A DNA stretch of 64,000 nucleotides from Zeimonas sp032027205 (GTDB lineage Bacteria > Pseudomonadota > Gammaproteobacteria > Burkholderiales > Burkholderiaceae_E), in NCBI GenBank assembly GCA_032027205.1, contig JAVSMN010000001.1, forward strand, positions 1,798,001-1,862,000, written 5' to 3'. The notes below the pieces were generated by a model. The model did not search any database, had not been told where the DNA came from, and worked only from the letters and a program-made list of their open reading frames with translations. The position numbers and the translations under genes are program-made. This document shows, one piece after another, positions 8,489 through 17,116 of the stretch (the first letter of the stretch is position 1; every line of letters begins with the position of its first letter).

Positions 8489-9868
8489 TCAGCCGCCCGA
8501 GGCCGCGCGCCGCTGCCGCAGATGCGAGCGCAGCATCGTCACGCCGGCTGCCGCCGGCAGCAGCGCGAACAATGCGAAGCCCAGGCTGTACGAGCCGCCG
8601 GCGCGAATGACGCCGGCGAACAGCACCGGTCCCGACATGCTGCCGGCGAAGGTGAAGAACTGCGAGGCGCCGGCCACGGTGGCGACGTCGGCGCGTTGCG
8701 CGGCGGTGCGGGCGAGTTCGGCGAAATACACGCCGTTCCACCCCATGCCGGTCGCGGCGCAGAAGATCGCTGCGGCGAACACCCACGCATCGCCCGTCGT
8801 CGGCTGCAGCAGCGCCAGCGCGACGAGCGAGGCCGCCATCGCCACGCCGAGCCAGCCGAGCAGCGGCGCGGCGTCGATCCAGCGGTCGGCCGCGTAGCCG
8901 AGCGCAATCCGCGCGACGGTGCTGACGACCTGGGCAGCGGCGAGGATGCCCGCCGCCCAGGCCAGCGAGTGCGACAGCTGCAGGTTGAGCATCGAAACGA
9001 GGAACGTGACGAAGACCAGTTGCGTGCTGGCGAAAGCAAGCGACATCAGGCTCAGCCGCCGCAGCGGGGGGTCGCGCAGCACCGACCATAGCGCGCCGAG
9101 CCCGGCCGCCGCAGGCTTTGCCTCGACCTGCGCGGCGTCGACGTCCTGCGCAACCGTCGTGCTGGCCTGCCGCCTCGCCGCAGCCCGCAGCTCGGCCTCC
9201 GCCGCCTCGTCGGGCGGCGCGTTCAGCGGCTCGGCGGAGAGCTCCGCGTCGGGCGCCGGGGTCAACGGCATTCGCACCTTCTGCAGCGGGAGCACCGCGG
9301 GAAAGAGCGCGAGGCCGAGCAGTGCGCAGGCGAGCGCGGCGAGCGCGATCGACCATTGCCAGCCGAGCGTCGCCAAGCCCCACGGCATCAGCAGGCCGGC
9401 CAGCGCGACGCCGAGCGGCACGCCGGTCTGCTTGATCGAGAAGAACAGCGACCGCCGTGCCGTGGGCGAATGTCGCTCGAGCAGCGTCGTCGAGGCCGGG
9501 TTGATCAGTCCGTAGCCGCTGCCGATCGCGATGGCGGCGACGACGAGGAGCGCAGTGGAACCGCCGGTTGCGGCGAACGCGCCGAGTGCGCAGGAGAACA
9601 TCGCCGCCTGGCTGATGCGAACAGCGCCGATCGACGCGACGCCGCGTCCGCTCCACAGCCCGGACAGCATCGCCATCAGGTACGCGAGACCGACGAACAG
9701 GCCGACACGTTCGGGCGCGAAGCCGAGGCGCGGCGCGACCACCGGCGCGAGCACCGAGGGCGTGCTCAGCACCAGGCTGGCGAGCATCTGCACGCCGAGC
9801 GTGACGAACAGCGCGAGGAACGGCCGGGTGCGCACGGCGGATCGGGAAATGGGGGGCAAGGCGGGCAT
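8489..9868 (-). CDS. MFS transporter
   Basis: A 459-residue major facilitator superfamily permease with about 12 hydrophobic segments split by a long charged central loop (about residues 190-255, rich in Ala, Glu and Pro). The first half has the loop motif SGLWSGRGVASIG and the second RIALGYAADRWID, both versions of the MFS A-motif. The frame is open upstream to 10258, but the ATG at 9868 begins the hydrophobic domain. It converges on the aminotransferase and is divergent from the flavoprotein gene. The substrate is unknown. Confidence 0.88.
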   Translation of the reverse strand: MPALPPISRSAVRTRPFLALFVTLGVQMLASLVLSTPSVLAPVVAPRLGFAPERVGLFVGLAYLMAMLSGLWSGRGVASIGAVRISQAAMFSCALGAFAATGGSTALLVVAAIAIGSGYGLINPASTTLLERHSPTARRSLFFSIKQTGVPLGVALAGLLMPWGLATLGWQWSIALAALACALLGLALFPAVLPLQKVRMPLTPAPDAELSAEPLNAPPDEAAEAELRAAARRQASTTVAQDVDAAQVEAKPAAAGLGALWSVLRDPPLRRLSLMSLAFASTQLVFVTFLVSMLNLQLSHSLAWAAGILAAAQVVSTVARIALGYAADRWIDAAPLLGWLGVAMAASLVALALLQPTTGDAWVFAAAIFCAATGMGWNGVYFAELARTAAQRADVATVAGASQFFTFAGSMSGPVLFAGVIRAGGSYSLGFALFALLPAAAGVTMLRSHLRQRRAASGG

Positions 9869-10025
9869 CGTCGGTCGGTGGACCGTGCCACCGTCGCCGC
9901 CGAGTCTAGTCGCCTTGGATACCCTCCCCGGTATATCGCCGTATCCCTGATCGGGATCAAGGGTCGGCAAACCGCGCAGTACTACGTTGCATGAGCGACG
10001 GGTCGTCGCACACGGGAGAAACCGA

Positions 10026-11354
10026 ATGGACCGAATCGACCAGCCTGGGCGCCGCGCGTGGCTGCTCGGCGCCGCCACGCTCGGCGCGGGGGCCGCGCTG
10101 GTCGCGCATGCGCCCCGCGCGCGCGCCGAGCGCGTGAAGACCAATGCGCGCATCGTGATCGCCGGCAGCGGATTCGGCGGACTCGCCGTGGCCAACCGCC
10201 TCGCCGGCACGCTCGACGGCGCACGCATCACGATCGTCGACGCGAAAACCGAGCACAACTACCAGCCCGGCTACACGCTGGTCGCCACCGGCATCTGGCC
10301 GATGGCGAAGGTGCGTGACCAGAACGCCAGCTTCGTTCCGCCCGGCGTCGAGTGGGTGCAGGAAGCCGTCGCCGCGTTCGATCCGCAGGCCAACCAGATC
10401 GAGACCACCGGCGGCAAGAAGATCGGTTACGACTATCTCGTCGTCGCCACCGGTCTTCACCTCGATTACGCGCAGATCGAGGGCATGGACGTCTCCGCGA
10501 TCGGCAGCAACGGACTGGGCAGCGTCTATGCCGGGCCGCGCGAGGCGGCGGCCACCTGGGCGGCGATGGACGCCTTCCGCGCGAAGGGCGGCAACGCGGT
10601 GATGACGCTGCCGTCCACGCCGCTGAAGTGCGCCGGCGCGCCGTTGAAGATGACCTTCATGCTCGCCGATCGGCTGCGGCAGGCCGGCACGCGCGAGCAC
10701 TCGACGGTCCGCTTCCATTCGGCGCTGCCCACCGACACCGTGTTCGGCGTCAAGGCGGTCAACGACAATGTGCTTGCGCGCTGGAAGGCGCTGGGCATCG
10801 AAACCGAGTACCTGAGCAAGCTCGTCGCGGTCGACCCGGGCGCGCGTCGCGCTGTGTTCGCCTCTCCCGAAGGCGAGCGTACGGAGTTGCCCTACGATTT
10901 CCTGCACGTCGTGCCGCCGATGCGCGCGATCGATGCGGTGAAGAACAGCGATCTCGCGTGGAAGGACGGTCCCTTCGCCGCCGGCGGTTGGCTCGAGGTG
11001 AACAAGGACACGCTGCGGCATCGGCGCTTCCCGAACGTGTTCGGCGTCGGCGACATCAACGGCACGCCGCGCGGCAAGACCGCGGCCACCGTGAAGAAGA
11101 GCGCGCCGATCGTGTCCGGGCATCTGGTCGACCTCATCGCCGGACGCGAGCCGGCGCAGCGCTTCGACGGCTACACGTCGTGCCCGCTGCTCGTGCGCGA
11201 GGGCTCGGCGATGCTCATCGAGTTCGACTACGACGGCAAGCTCACGCCCACGCTTCCGCTTGTCGATCCGCTGCAGGAGAGCTGGGCCGCTTGGGTGATG
11301 AAGACGCGGATGCTCAAGCCCGCGTACCTCGCCGTGCTGCACGGCCGCGACTGA
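10026..11354 (+). CDS. Tat-exported FAD oxidoreductase, sulfide:quinone reductase / flavocytochrome c type
   Basis: A 442-residue FAD-dependent oxidoreductase. A twin-arginine signal (GRRAWLLG, Arg9-Arg10, then a hydrophobic run ending RARA) is followed by the FAD dinucleotide motif AGSGFGG. Cys202 in LKCAGAPLK and Cys386 in GYTSCPLL match the two disulfide or polysulfide-handling cysteines of the SQR/FccB family. Sulfide oxidation in the periplasm is therefore the best guess. A Tat signal is usual for FccB-like subunits but not for classical SQR. ATG 10026 has GGGAGAAA upstream. A small multi-pass membrane protein follows after 10 nt. Confidence 0.82.
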   Translation: MDRIDQPGRRAWLLGAATLGAGAALVAHAPRARAERVKTNARIVIAGSGFGGLAVANRLAGTLDGARITIVDAKTEHNYQPGYTLVATGIWPMAKVRDQNASFVPPGVEWVQEAVAAFDPQANQIETTGGKKIGYDYLVVATGLHLDYAQIEGMDVSAIGSNGLGSVYAGPREAAATWAAMDAFRAKGGNAVMTLPSTPLKCAGAPLKMTFMLADRLRQAGTREHSTVRFHSALPTDTVFGVKAVNDNVLARWKALGIETEYLSKLVAVDPGARRAVFASPEGERTELPYDFLHVVPPMRAIDAVKNSDLAWKDGPFAAGGWLEVNKDTLRHRRFPNVFGVGDINGTPRGKTAATVKKSAPIVSGHLVDLIAGREPAQRFDGYTSCPLLVREGSAMLIEFDYDGKLTPTLPLVDPLQESWAAWVMKTRMLKPAYLAVLHGRD

Positions 11355-11364
11355 GAGGAAAGCC

Positions 11365-11736
11365 ATGTATGAGATCTGGCTCGCGGTGAACATCGCCTGG
11401 GAGATCGTGGTTGCGCAGGCCGTGTGGGCGATCCCGCTCGCCATCGTCTTCGCCGGGCTCGTCGTGCACGCGTTCGCGCGACGCGGCAACTGGCGCGCGG
11501 GATGGCGCTGGGCGTGGAAGAGCGCGGTCTTCGCCGGCGTTGCGGCGGCCCTCGTGCTGCCCGGGTTGTCGGGCGCGTCGTGGTCCGACCTCGCCTACGT
11601 CGTGGACTGGATGCTGCTGGTGGTCATCGCCGCTGCGATCGCGGCCGTCGTCGGGGCGTTCGTCTGGCCGCTGGCGGCGGTGCTGCTCGCCGGTCGCGCC
11701 TCGCGCGCCGACGCACCCGTTCGCGCCGCCGGCTGA
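11365..11736 (+). CDS. Small multi-pass membrane protein
   Basis: A 123-residue protein of unknown family with three hydrophobic segments (about 14-36, 50-68 and 76-105) and a basic loop (RRGNWRAGWRWAWK). It begins 10 nt after the flavoprotein stop with an AGAGGAAAG ribosome-binding site, so the two are almost certainly co-transcribed. It could anchor or pass electrons from the exported flavoprotein to the membrane, but there are no haem or metal motifs to support that directly. Confidence 0.65.
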   Translation: MYEIWLAVNIAWEIVVAQAVWAIPLAIVFAGLVVHAFARRGNWRAGWRWAWKSAVFAGVAAALVLPGLSGASWSDLAYVVDWMLLVVIAAAIAAVVGAFVWPLAAVLLAGRASRADAPVRAAG

Positions 11737-11907
11737 CTCTGTCACGCGAGTGCCGGCGCGGGAGCCCCTGCGCCGCGCGACTGCGCGAACGAGCGATCCG
11801 ATCGGCCGGTATCGCCGGTCGGACATCGCGCTGCAAGCTTTCGTTCGTCGCTGACCAAGCTGCGATACGCTTGCCGGGTTCCGCGGCCGCCACGAGGGGA
11901 GACCGGC

Positions 11908-13284
11908 ATGCAGCAACAGGCAGTGCGCGCGCAGTTTTTCATGCGCGCGCTGTGGGGTTGGGCCGTTGCGGCGCTGGGCGCGGCGGTCGTGCTCGGCGGC
12001 TGCGCGTCGATCGTGCCCGGCGGCGATCGCCGGCCTCCGATTGTCTTCGTGCACGGCAACGGCGACGACTCGGCGGTGTGGACCACCACCGTCTGGCGCT
12101 TCGAGTCCAACGGCTGGCCGCGCAATCGGCTGCACGCGATCGACTTCCCTCATCCGCTTGCCCGCGACGACGACACCAAGGCGCAACCCGGACGCTCGTC
12201 GGCCGACGACCAGACGCGCTACCTGTCGCAGCAGGTCGATGCGGTGCTCGCAGCGAGCGGTGCGTCGCGCGTCGTGCTGATCGGACACTCGCGCGGCGGA
12301 TACGCGATCCGCAATTACATCGAGAACGGGGGGGGCGCGAAGAAGGTTTCGCACGTGATCCTCGCCGCCACGCCGAACCACGGCGCGTGGGCGGGCGACT
12401 TCCTGCCGGGCAGCGAGTTCAACGGAAGCGGCCCGTTCCTCTCGACGCTGAACGCACCGCGCGGTCCGCGTGAACTCGAGGTGACGCCCGGGCCGAAGTG
12501 GATGACGCTGCGCTCGGACGGCAACGACAAGTACGCGCAGCCCGACGGACGCTGGCTTGGGCGGCCCGGCTTCGCGACCGGCGTCGATTCGAGTTCGCCG
12601 GCGCTGAAGGGCGCGCGCAACGTCGCGCTCGGCCCGGTGGATCACCGCGAAGCGGGCTTCGGCCCGCGTGCCTTCGAGCACATGTGGCGCTTCCTCACCG
12701 GAGACTGGCCGGTGCGCACGGCGATCGTCCCCGAGTCGTCACCGATGCTCGATGGCCGGATCTTTCGGCCGGAAACCAACCTGCCGATGGCCGGCGTGCG
12801 CGTCGAGGTCTACGAGGTTGCGCCGGTGACCGGTGAGCGGCTCGGTGGCCCGTTGCACGCGCGCACCACCGGGGAAGACGGCCGATGGGGGCCGATGCCG
12901 GCGCGCCCCGACGTGCCCTACGAATTCGTTGTCAGCGCACCGGCTTTCGCGACGATGCACCTGTACCGATCGGCGTTTCCGCGCTCGTCGTCGCTCGTGC
13001 AGATGCGTCCGGGCACGCTCACCGATCCGCAGAAGAACGCGGGCAGCGTGGTGACGATGACGCGCCCGCGCGGCTACTTCGACGTGCAGCGCGACCGGAT
13101 GAGCCTGGACGGCGCGCCGCTGCCGGGCGTGCCGCCCGGCGTTCCCGGCGTGTCGAGCGCGACACTGCTGCTGCCGAGCGGCCCCGCGCGGACGGTGGTC
13201 GCTGAATTCAACGGCGAGCGTATCGCCGTGCGAACCTGGCCGGCCGCCGCGAACGAGGCGGCGGTGGCCGAGCTGCACTACTGA
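11908..13284 (+). CDS. Alpha/beta-hydrolase lipoprotein (lipase/esterase-like)
   Basis: 458 residues. A long N-terminal segment ends in a lipobox (VLGGC, Cys32), which predicts a lipoprotein. The hydrolase core has the oxyanion-region FVHGNGDD and the nucleophile elbow GHSRGG (Ser128). HGAWAGDF and a His in DHREAGF may complete the triad. A C-terminal region (from about 285) looks like a beta-rich add-on domain (RIFRPETNLPMAGVRVEVYE, then TTGEDGRWGP), similar to carboxypeptidase-regulatory-like folds. A triacylglycerol, polyester or peptide substrate cannot be distinguished. It converges on the GST gene. Confidence 0.8.
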   Translation: MQQQAVRAQFFMRALWGWAVAALGAAVVLGGCASIVPGGDRRPPIVFVHGNGDDSAVWTTTVWRFESNGWPRNRLHAIDFPHPLARDDDTKAQPGRSSADDQTRYLSQQVDAVLAASGASRVVLIGHSRGGYAIRNYIENGGGAKKVSHVILAATPNHGAWAGDFLPGSEFNGSGPFLSTLNAPRGPRELEVTPGPKWMTLRSDGNDKYAQPDGRWLGRPGFATGVDSSSPALKGARNVALGPVDHREAGFGPRAFEHMWRFLTGDWPVRTAIVPESSPMLDGRIFRPETNLPMAGVRVEVYEVAPVTGERLGGPLHARTTGEDGRWGPMPARPDVPYEFVVSAPAFATMHLYRSAFPRSSSLVQMRPGTLTDPQKNAGSVVTMTRPRGYFDVQRDRMSLDGAPLPGVPPGVPGVSSATLLLPSGPARTVVAEFNGERIAVRTWPAAANEAAVAELHY

Positions 13285-13296
13285 GTTCGGTGACGG

Positions 13297-13902
13297 CTAC
13301 GACTTTTCTTCTTCCTGCACCGAACGCTGCACCGAGGGTCGCTCGCTCACGCGTTGGCGGTATGCGGCCAGGTTCTTCAGCGACGAGATGTCGATCTTCA
13401 TCGGCGTCGTCCAGCCGCTGATCACGTAGAAGTAGGCGTCGGCGACGGTGAAGGTGTCGCCCATCAGGTACTGCTTGCCGGCGAGCTGCGCATCGACCCA
13501 TTCGAGCCGCTGCAGGATCTTCGCGCGGTTGATCTGCTTGGCTTCCTCGGGGTACGCGGGATTGAAGAGCGGGCTGAACTGCTTGTGCACTTCGCTGGAG
13601 ATGAAGCTCAGCCATTCCATCAGTCGGTAGCGCGGCATCGTCCCGGCGGGTGGCGCGAGCCTGCTCTCGGGCTTCTGGTCGGCGACCCACTGCACGATCG
13701 CCTGCACCTCGGTGAGACGCTGCCCGTCGTCCAGCTCGAGCAGCGGCACGTAGCCCTTCGGATTGATCGCGTAGTAGTCGCCGCCGTCGGGCAGCTTGTG
13801 CGTCTTCGTGCTCGCGAGCACGCCATCGAAGGGCATTGCCGCCTCGTGCAATGCGATGCGCACCGCGCGCGAGCACGCGCCGGGTGAGTAGAACAACTTC
13901 AT
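13297..13902 (-). CDS. Glutathione S-transferase, beta class
   Basis: A 201-residue GST with the beta-class N-terminus MKLFYSPGACS. Cys10 is the mixed-disulfide cysteine typical of bacterial beta GSTs. The GSH-binding segment NPKGYVPLLELDDG and TEVQAIVQWVAD follow, then an all-helical C-terminal domain with the N-capping box (FTVADAYFYV). The ATG at 13902 has GGAGG upstream and overlaps the HAD-hydrolase stop as ATGA, so translation is probably coupled. It is the last gene of a three-gene operon. Confidence 0.9.
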   Translation of the reverse strand: MKLFYSPGACSRAVRIALHEAAMPFDGVLASTKTHKLPDGGDYYAINPKGYVPLLELDDGQRLTEVQAIVQWVADQKPESRLAPPAGTMPRYRLMEWLSFISSEVHKQFSPLFNPAYPEEAKQINRAKILQRLEWVDAQLAGKQYLMGDTFTVADAYFYVISGWTTPMKIDISSLKNLAAYRQRVSERPSVQRSVQEEEKS

Positions 13903-14783
13903 CGGTCGACCTCCGTGGGAAACAGCATGCGGGCTTCGAGCAGCCGCTGCGCGAGCTCGGCGAAACCCGCTCCCGCTCGCGACGTCGTGATCCACGCCGG
14001 CATCGCGTCGATGCGGCCGGCGAAATCCATCACGTTCGCCACGCCGACTGCATTCGGAAAGAACGCGAACATCGGCGCGTCGTTCGGCGAGTCTCCGACG
14101 AAAACGCAGCGAGCGCGCTCGACGACCCCATCGACGTCGATGGCGAAGCGTTCTCGCATCATCAGCCGCACCGTCTCGAGCTTGTCCCAGTCGCCGAACC
14201 AGCCGTTCACGTGGATCGAGCTCACCTTCGCGTGCATGCCGGCCGCGCGCATCGTCGCGACGATGCGCTCGATCGCCTCGGCGGGCAGCGGCGGGACGTC
14301 CTCGCGGAAATCGATCGCGATGTCGTAGAGCCGGCAGAACTGGTCGGAAGCCAGCGCGCAGCCGGGCACCTCGCGCAGAACGCGTTCAGCGACTTCGCGC
14401 AGGCGCGCCGCGTTTGCCGCGCGCGTCGCCTCGTCGAGTCGGTGGCGCGTGCGCAGCTTGCCGGCGGCCTCGTCGCGCCACATCCAGAACGCGCCGTTTT
14501 CGCCCACCACCGCGTCCACCGGCCACATGCGCGCGATGTGGTCGCACCACCCGGCGGGACGTCCGGTGACCGGAACGACGCGCAGGCCGGCGTCGCGCAG
14601 TCGTTCGAGCGCTTCGTACGCAACCGAGGTGATGCGCCCTTCGGAGCTGATCGTGTCGTCGATGTCGGCGAACACGGTGTGCACGCGCGCCGCTTGGGCG
14701 AGGGGCCACTCGCGCAGCGGGCGCGGGGCTGCGGCGGACGTCGCCTGTGGCCGAGGGCCCGCCGGCGCAGCGCCGGTCGTCAT
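13899..14783 (-). CDS. HAD-superfamily phosphatase (Cof-like)
   Basis: A 294-residue HAD hydrolase. Motif I is DIDDT (Asp40, Asp42), followed by VVPVTGRPAGWC (motif II) and, near the C-terminus, FVGDSPNDAPMF (motif IV). The cap insertion between them places it near the Cof/mannosyl-3-phosphoglycerate phosphatase group. It probably dephosphorylates a sugar or glycerate phosphate; the exact substrate is open. The ATG at 14783 overlaps the upstream nuclease stop by 4 nt, and its own stop overlaps the GST start by 4 nt. Confidence 0.82.
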   Translation of the reverse strand: MTTGAAPAGPRPQATSAAAPRPLREWPLAQAARVHTVFADIDDTISSEGRITSVAYEALERLRDAGLRVVPVTGRPAGWCDHIARMWPVDAVVGENGAFWMWRDEAAGKLRTRHRLDEATRAANAARLREVAERVLREVPGCALASDQFCRLYDIAIDFREDVPPLPAEAIERIVATMRAAGMHAKVSSIHVNGWFGDWDKLETVRLMMRERFAIDVDGVVERARCVFVGDSPNDAPMFAFFPNAVGVANVMDFAGRIDAMPAWITTSRAGAGFAELAQRLLEARMLFPTEVDR

Positions 14784-15655
14784 TCGAGCTCGACCAGCAC
14801 CGGCTGGTGATCGGAGGCCTGCGTGTCGGCATCGACGCGCAGCGCCTTGAGCCGCGGCGCGAGGTCGGCGCTGGCGAAGACGTAGTCGCAGGCGTACGGC
14901 GCAGGCCATTGCTCGCGGTCGTGCACGCCGTTCGTGTGCTGGTGTGCCAGCCCCGGGTGCAGCTGCTGCCAGGCGTCGATCAGCTCCGGCGTGTCGTCGT
15001 CGAAGGGCTCGCGAATGCGCGCGTGCAGTGGGTCGTCGGGGCGCAGGTTGAAGTCGCCGGTGAGGAGGGTCGACACGGTCTGCGCGGCGGCGTGGAACGG
15101 GTCGTCGCGCTTATGTTCCATCTCGCTCTTGCGCTCCGCGCGAGCGTGCCCGCATGCCTCGGCGTGCCGCGCGCGGATCGCCTCTACCTGCGCGGCACGC
15201 TGCACACTCGAGTAGTACTCGAGATGCGTCGTCATCACGCGCAGCGGCCCGAACGGTGCGTCGATCGTCGCCTCGACGAGCATGCGCGGCATGCTGCGTT
15301 TCGCCTCCGCGTCGCATGGCCATGGAAGCTGGAAGCGAAGCGCCTGCAGCACCGGAAGCCGAGACAGGATCAGGTTCCCGAAGGCGCGGCGCTCGGCCGG
15401 CTTCGCGCCGCTCCCCTGCGCGAGAACGTCGACCGGCGCGCCGGGAATGGCCGTGAACCCGGGCAGCCGCCGGGCGAATATCGCGAACTGGTTCTCGCCT
15501 CGGCTTCCCGGCAAGCCGGGGAAGTTCGCCGCCACTTCCTGCAGGCACAACACGTCGAAATCGGCCAGCGCCCGCGCGTGCTCGACGATGCGTGCCGCGT
15601 CCACGCGGCCATCGACGCCACGGCACCACTGCACGTTCCAGGTGATGAGTTTCAA
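14780..15655 (-). CDS. Endonuclease/exonuclease/phosphatase family protein
   Basis: A 291-residue EEP-fold metal-dependent phosphoesterase. Visible motifs are ITWNVQW, CLQEVAAN (catalytic Glu), TTHLEYYS, TGDFNLRPDDP and the terminal SDHQPVLVEL (Asp-His pair). The frame is open well upstream, but the fold begins at LKLITWNVQ. A TTG at 15655 preceded by GAGGAG at a good distance is the best start, an uncommon but convincing choice. The substrate could be DNA or a phospho-metabolite. It is first in an operon with the HAD phosphatase and GST. Confidence 0.82.
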   Translation of the reverse strand: MKLITWNVQWCRGVDGRVDAARIVEHARALADFDVLCLQEVAANFPGLPGSRGENQFAIFARRLPGFTAIPGAPVDVLAQGSGAKPAERRAFGNLILSRLPVLQALRFQLPWPCDAEAKRSMPRMLVEATIDAPFGPLRVMTTHLEYYSSVQRAAQVEAIRARHAEACGHARAERKSEMEHKRDDPFHAAAQTVSTLLTGDFNLRPDDPLHARIREPFDDDTPELIDAWQQLHPGLAHQHTNGVHDREQWPAPYACDYVFASADLAPRLKALRVDADTQASDHQPVLVELE

Positions 15656-15737
15656 GGGGCTCCTCGGTCGTCGATGTCCGGCGCGCGAAACGCCTCGTAT
15701 GATGCTACCTGCAGCGCGCGACACGGGAGGATTCCGC

Positions 15738-16289
15738 ATGCAACCCAGGAGCATCGAAGCCGGACGGAACCTTCCCGACGACTGCAACGTCGTCATCGAG
15801 GTGCCGATGTACGCGCCGGCGATCAAGTACGAGATCGACGACGCGAGCGGAGCGCTGTTCGTCGATCGCTTCATGTCGACGGCGATGCACTACCCGTGCA
15901 ACTACGGCTACGTGCCGCGCACGCTGTGCGGCGACGGCGACCCGCTCGACGTGCTCGTGCTCGCGCCGGTCCCGGTGCTGAGCGGCAGCGTCGTGCGCTG
16001 CCGGCCGGTGGCGCTGCTGCGCATGGAGGACGAGGCCGGCGAGGACGCGAAGATGCTGGCGGTTCCGGTTTCGTCCACCTGCCGCATCTACGACTCGATG
16101 CGCACGCTCGACAACGTGCCTGCGGCGGTGCTGCAGCAGATCGAGCATTTCTTCGCGCATTACAAGGACCTCGAGCCCGGAAAGTTCGTCAAGCTGCTCG
16201 GCTGGACGGGCGTCGACGAGGCGCGCGAGGAGGTGATGCGCAGCGTGCGCACCTTCAACGAGAGCCTCAGCGGATCCCGGCCCGCATGA
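15738..16289 (+). CDS. ppa: Inorganic pyrophosphatase, family I
   Basis: A 183-residue soluble pyrophosphatase that hydrolyses PPi to two phosphates and drives biosynthetic reactions. Family I signatures are all present: EVPMYAPAIKYEID, FVDRFMSTAMHYPCNYGYVPRT, and the metal-binding GDGDPLDVLV. The last 23 nt overlap the 3' end of ugpE on the other strand. The ATG at 15738 has GGGAGG eight nt upstream; the longer open frame before it is not protein-like. Confidence 0.95.
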   Translation: MQPRSIEAGRNLPDDCNVVIEVPMYAPAIKYEIDDASGALFVDRFMSTAMHYPCNYGYVPRTLCGDGDPLDVLVLAPVPVLSGSVVRCRPVALLRMEDEAGEDAKMLAVPVSSTCRIYDSMRTLDNVPAAVLQQIEHFFAHYKDLEPGKFVKLLGWTGVDEAREEVMRSVRTFNESLSGSRPA

Positions 16290-17103
16290 ACGACTGCACG
16301 AACTGACGCTGGAACAGCAGGAAGCCGACGAGCAGCGGCGCCGACGTCATCAGCGTAGCCGCGGTGATGATCGACCAGTCCACCCCCTGGTCGGTGGACG
16401 AGAACACCTGCAGCCCGACGGTGAGCGGGCGCGTCTCCACCGAATTCGTGACGATCAGCGGCCACAGGAAGTTGTTCCAGTGGTAGCTGACCGACACCAG
16501 CGCGTACGCCAGGTAGATCGGACGCGCGAGCGGCACGTACACCTTCCACAGCACCTGCAGCGGCCCGGCCCCCTCCACGCGCGCAGCCTCGTCGAGCTCC
16601 TTCGGCACCGTCTTGAAGGTCTGGCGCAGCAGGAAGATGCCGAAGCCCGAAGCGAAGTACGGCAGCCCGATCGCGAGGATCGTGTCGCGCAGCCCGAGCG
16701 CGTTCATCGTCGCGTAGTTCTCGACGATCAGCACGTCGGGCATCACCATCAGCTGCAGCAGCACGAGGAAGAACAGCAGGTCGCGCCCGCGGAACTCGAA
16801 GCGCGCGAACGCGTAGGCGGCGAGCGTGCCCAGCACGAGCTGTGCAGCCAGGATCATCGTCACCAGCACGAAGGTGTTCCAGAAATAGCGGGCGAAGGGC
16901 GCCGCGTGCCACGCGTCGACGAAGTTGCGCAGCGTGAGCGGCGCGCCGAGCACGAATCGCGTGGAGAACTCCGGCGGATGGAACGCGGTCCACACGGCAT
17001 ATACGAGCGGCAGGATCCACAGCAGCCCGAGCAGCCACGCGCCGACGCTCTCGAGCGCGTGTGTGAAGCCGTTGCGCGGAAAGCCCGGGGCGGCGGGGTT
17101 CAT
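16267..17103 (-). CDS. ugpE: G3P ABC transporter permease, UgpE type
   Basis: A 278-residue inner-membrane permease with six hydrophobic segments. It has the EAA loop (ELDEAARVEGAGPLQVLWKV) that docks on the ATPase UgpC. Together with UgpA it forms the translocation channel for sn-glycerol-3-phosphate or its diesters. It is the last gene of the operon, 13 nt after ugpA. The G3P assignment rests on neighbourhood with glpD and overall family resemblance; other polyol or sugar substrates remain possible. Confidence 0.85.
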   Translation of the reverse strand: MNPAAPGFPRNGFTHALESVGAWLLGLLWILPLVYAVWTAFHPPEFSTRFVLGAPLTLRNFVDAWHAAPFARYFWNTFVLVTMILAAQLVLGTLAAYAFARFEFRGRDLLFFLVLLQLMVMPDVLIVENYATMNALGLRDTILAIGLPYFASGFGIFLLRQTFKTVPKELDEAARVEGAGPLQVLWKVYVPLARPIYLAYALVSVSYHWNNFLWPLIVTNSVETRPLTVGLQVFSSTDQGVDWSIITAATLMTSAPLLVGFLLFQRQFVQSFMRAGIR

Positions 17104-17116
17104 CGCGGGCGCTCCT

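Noticed and set aside
9957..11489. 510-codon minus-strand open frame
   Set aside because: Antisense of the SQR-like flavoprotein gene; no recognisable fold.
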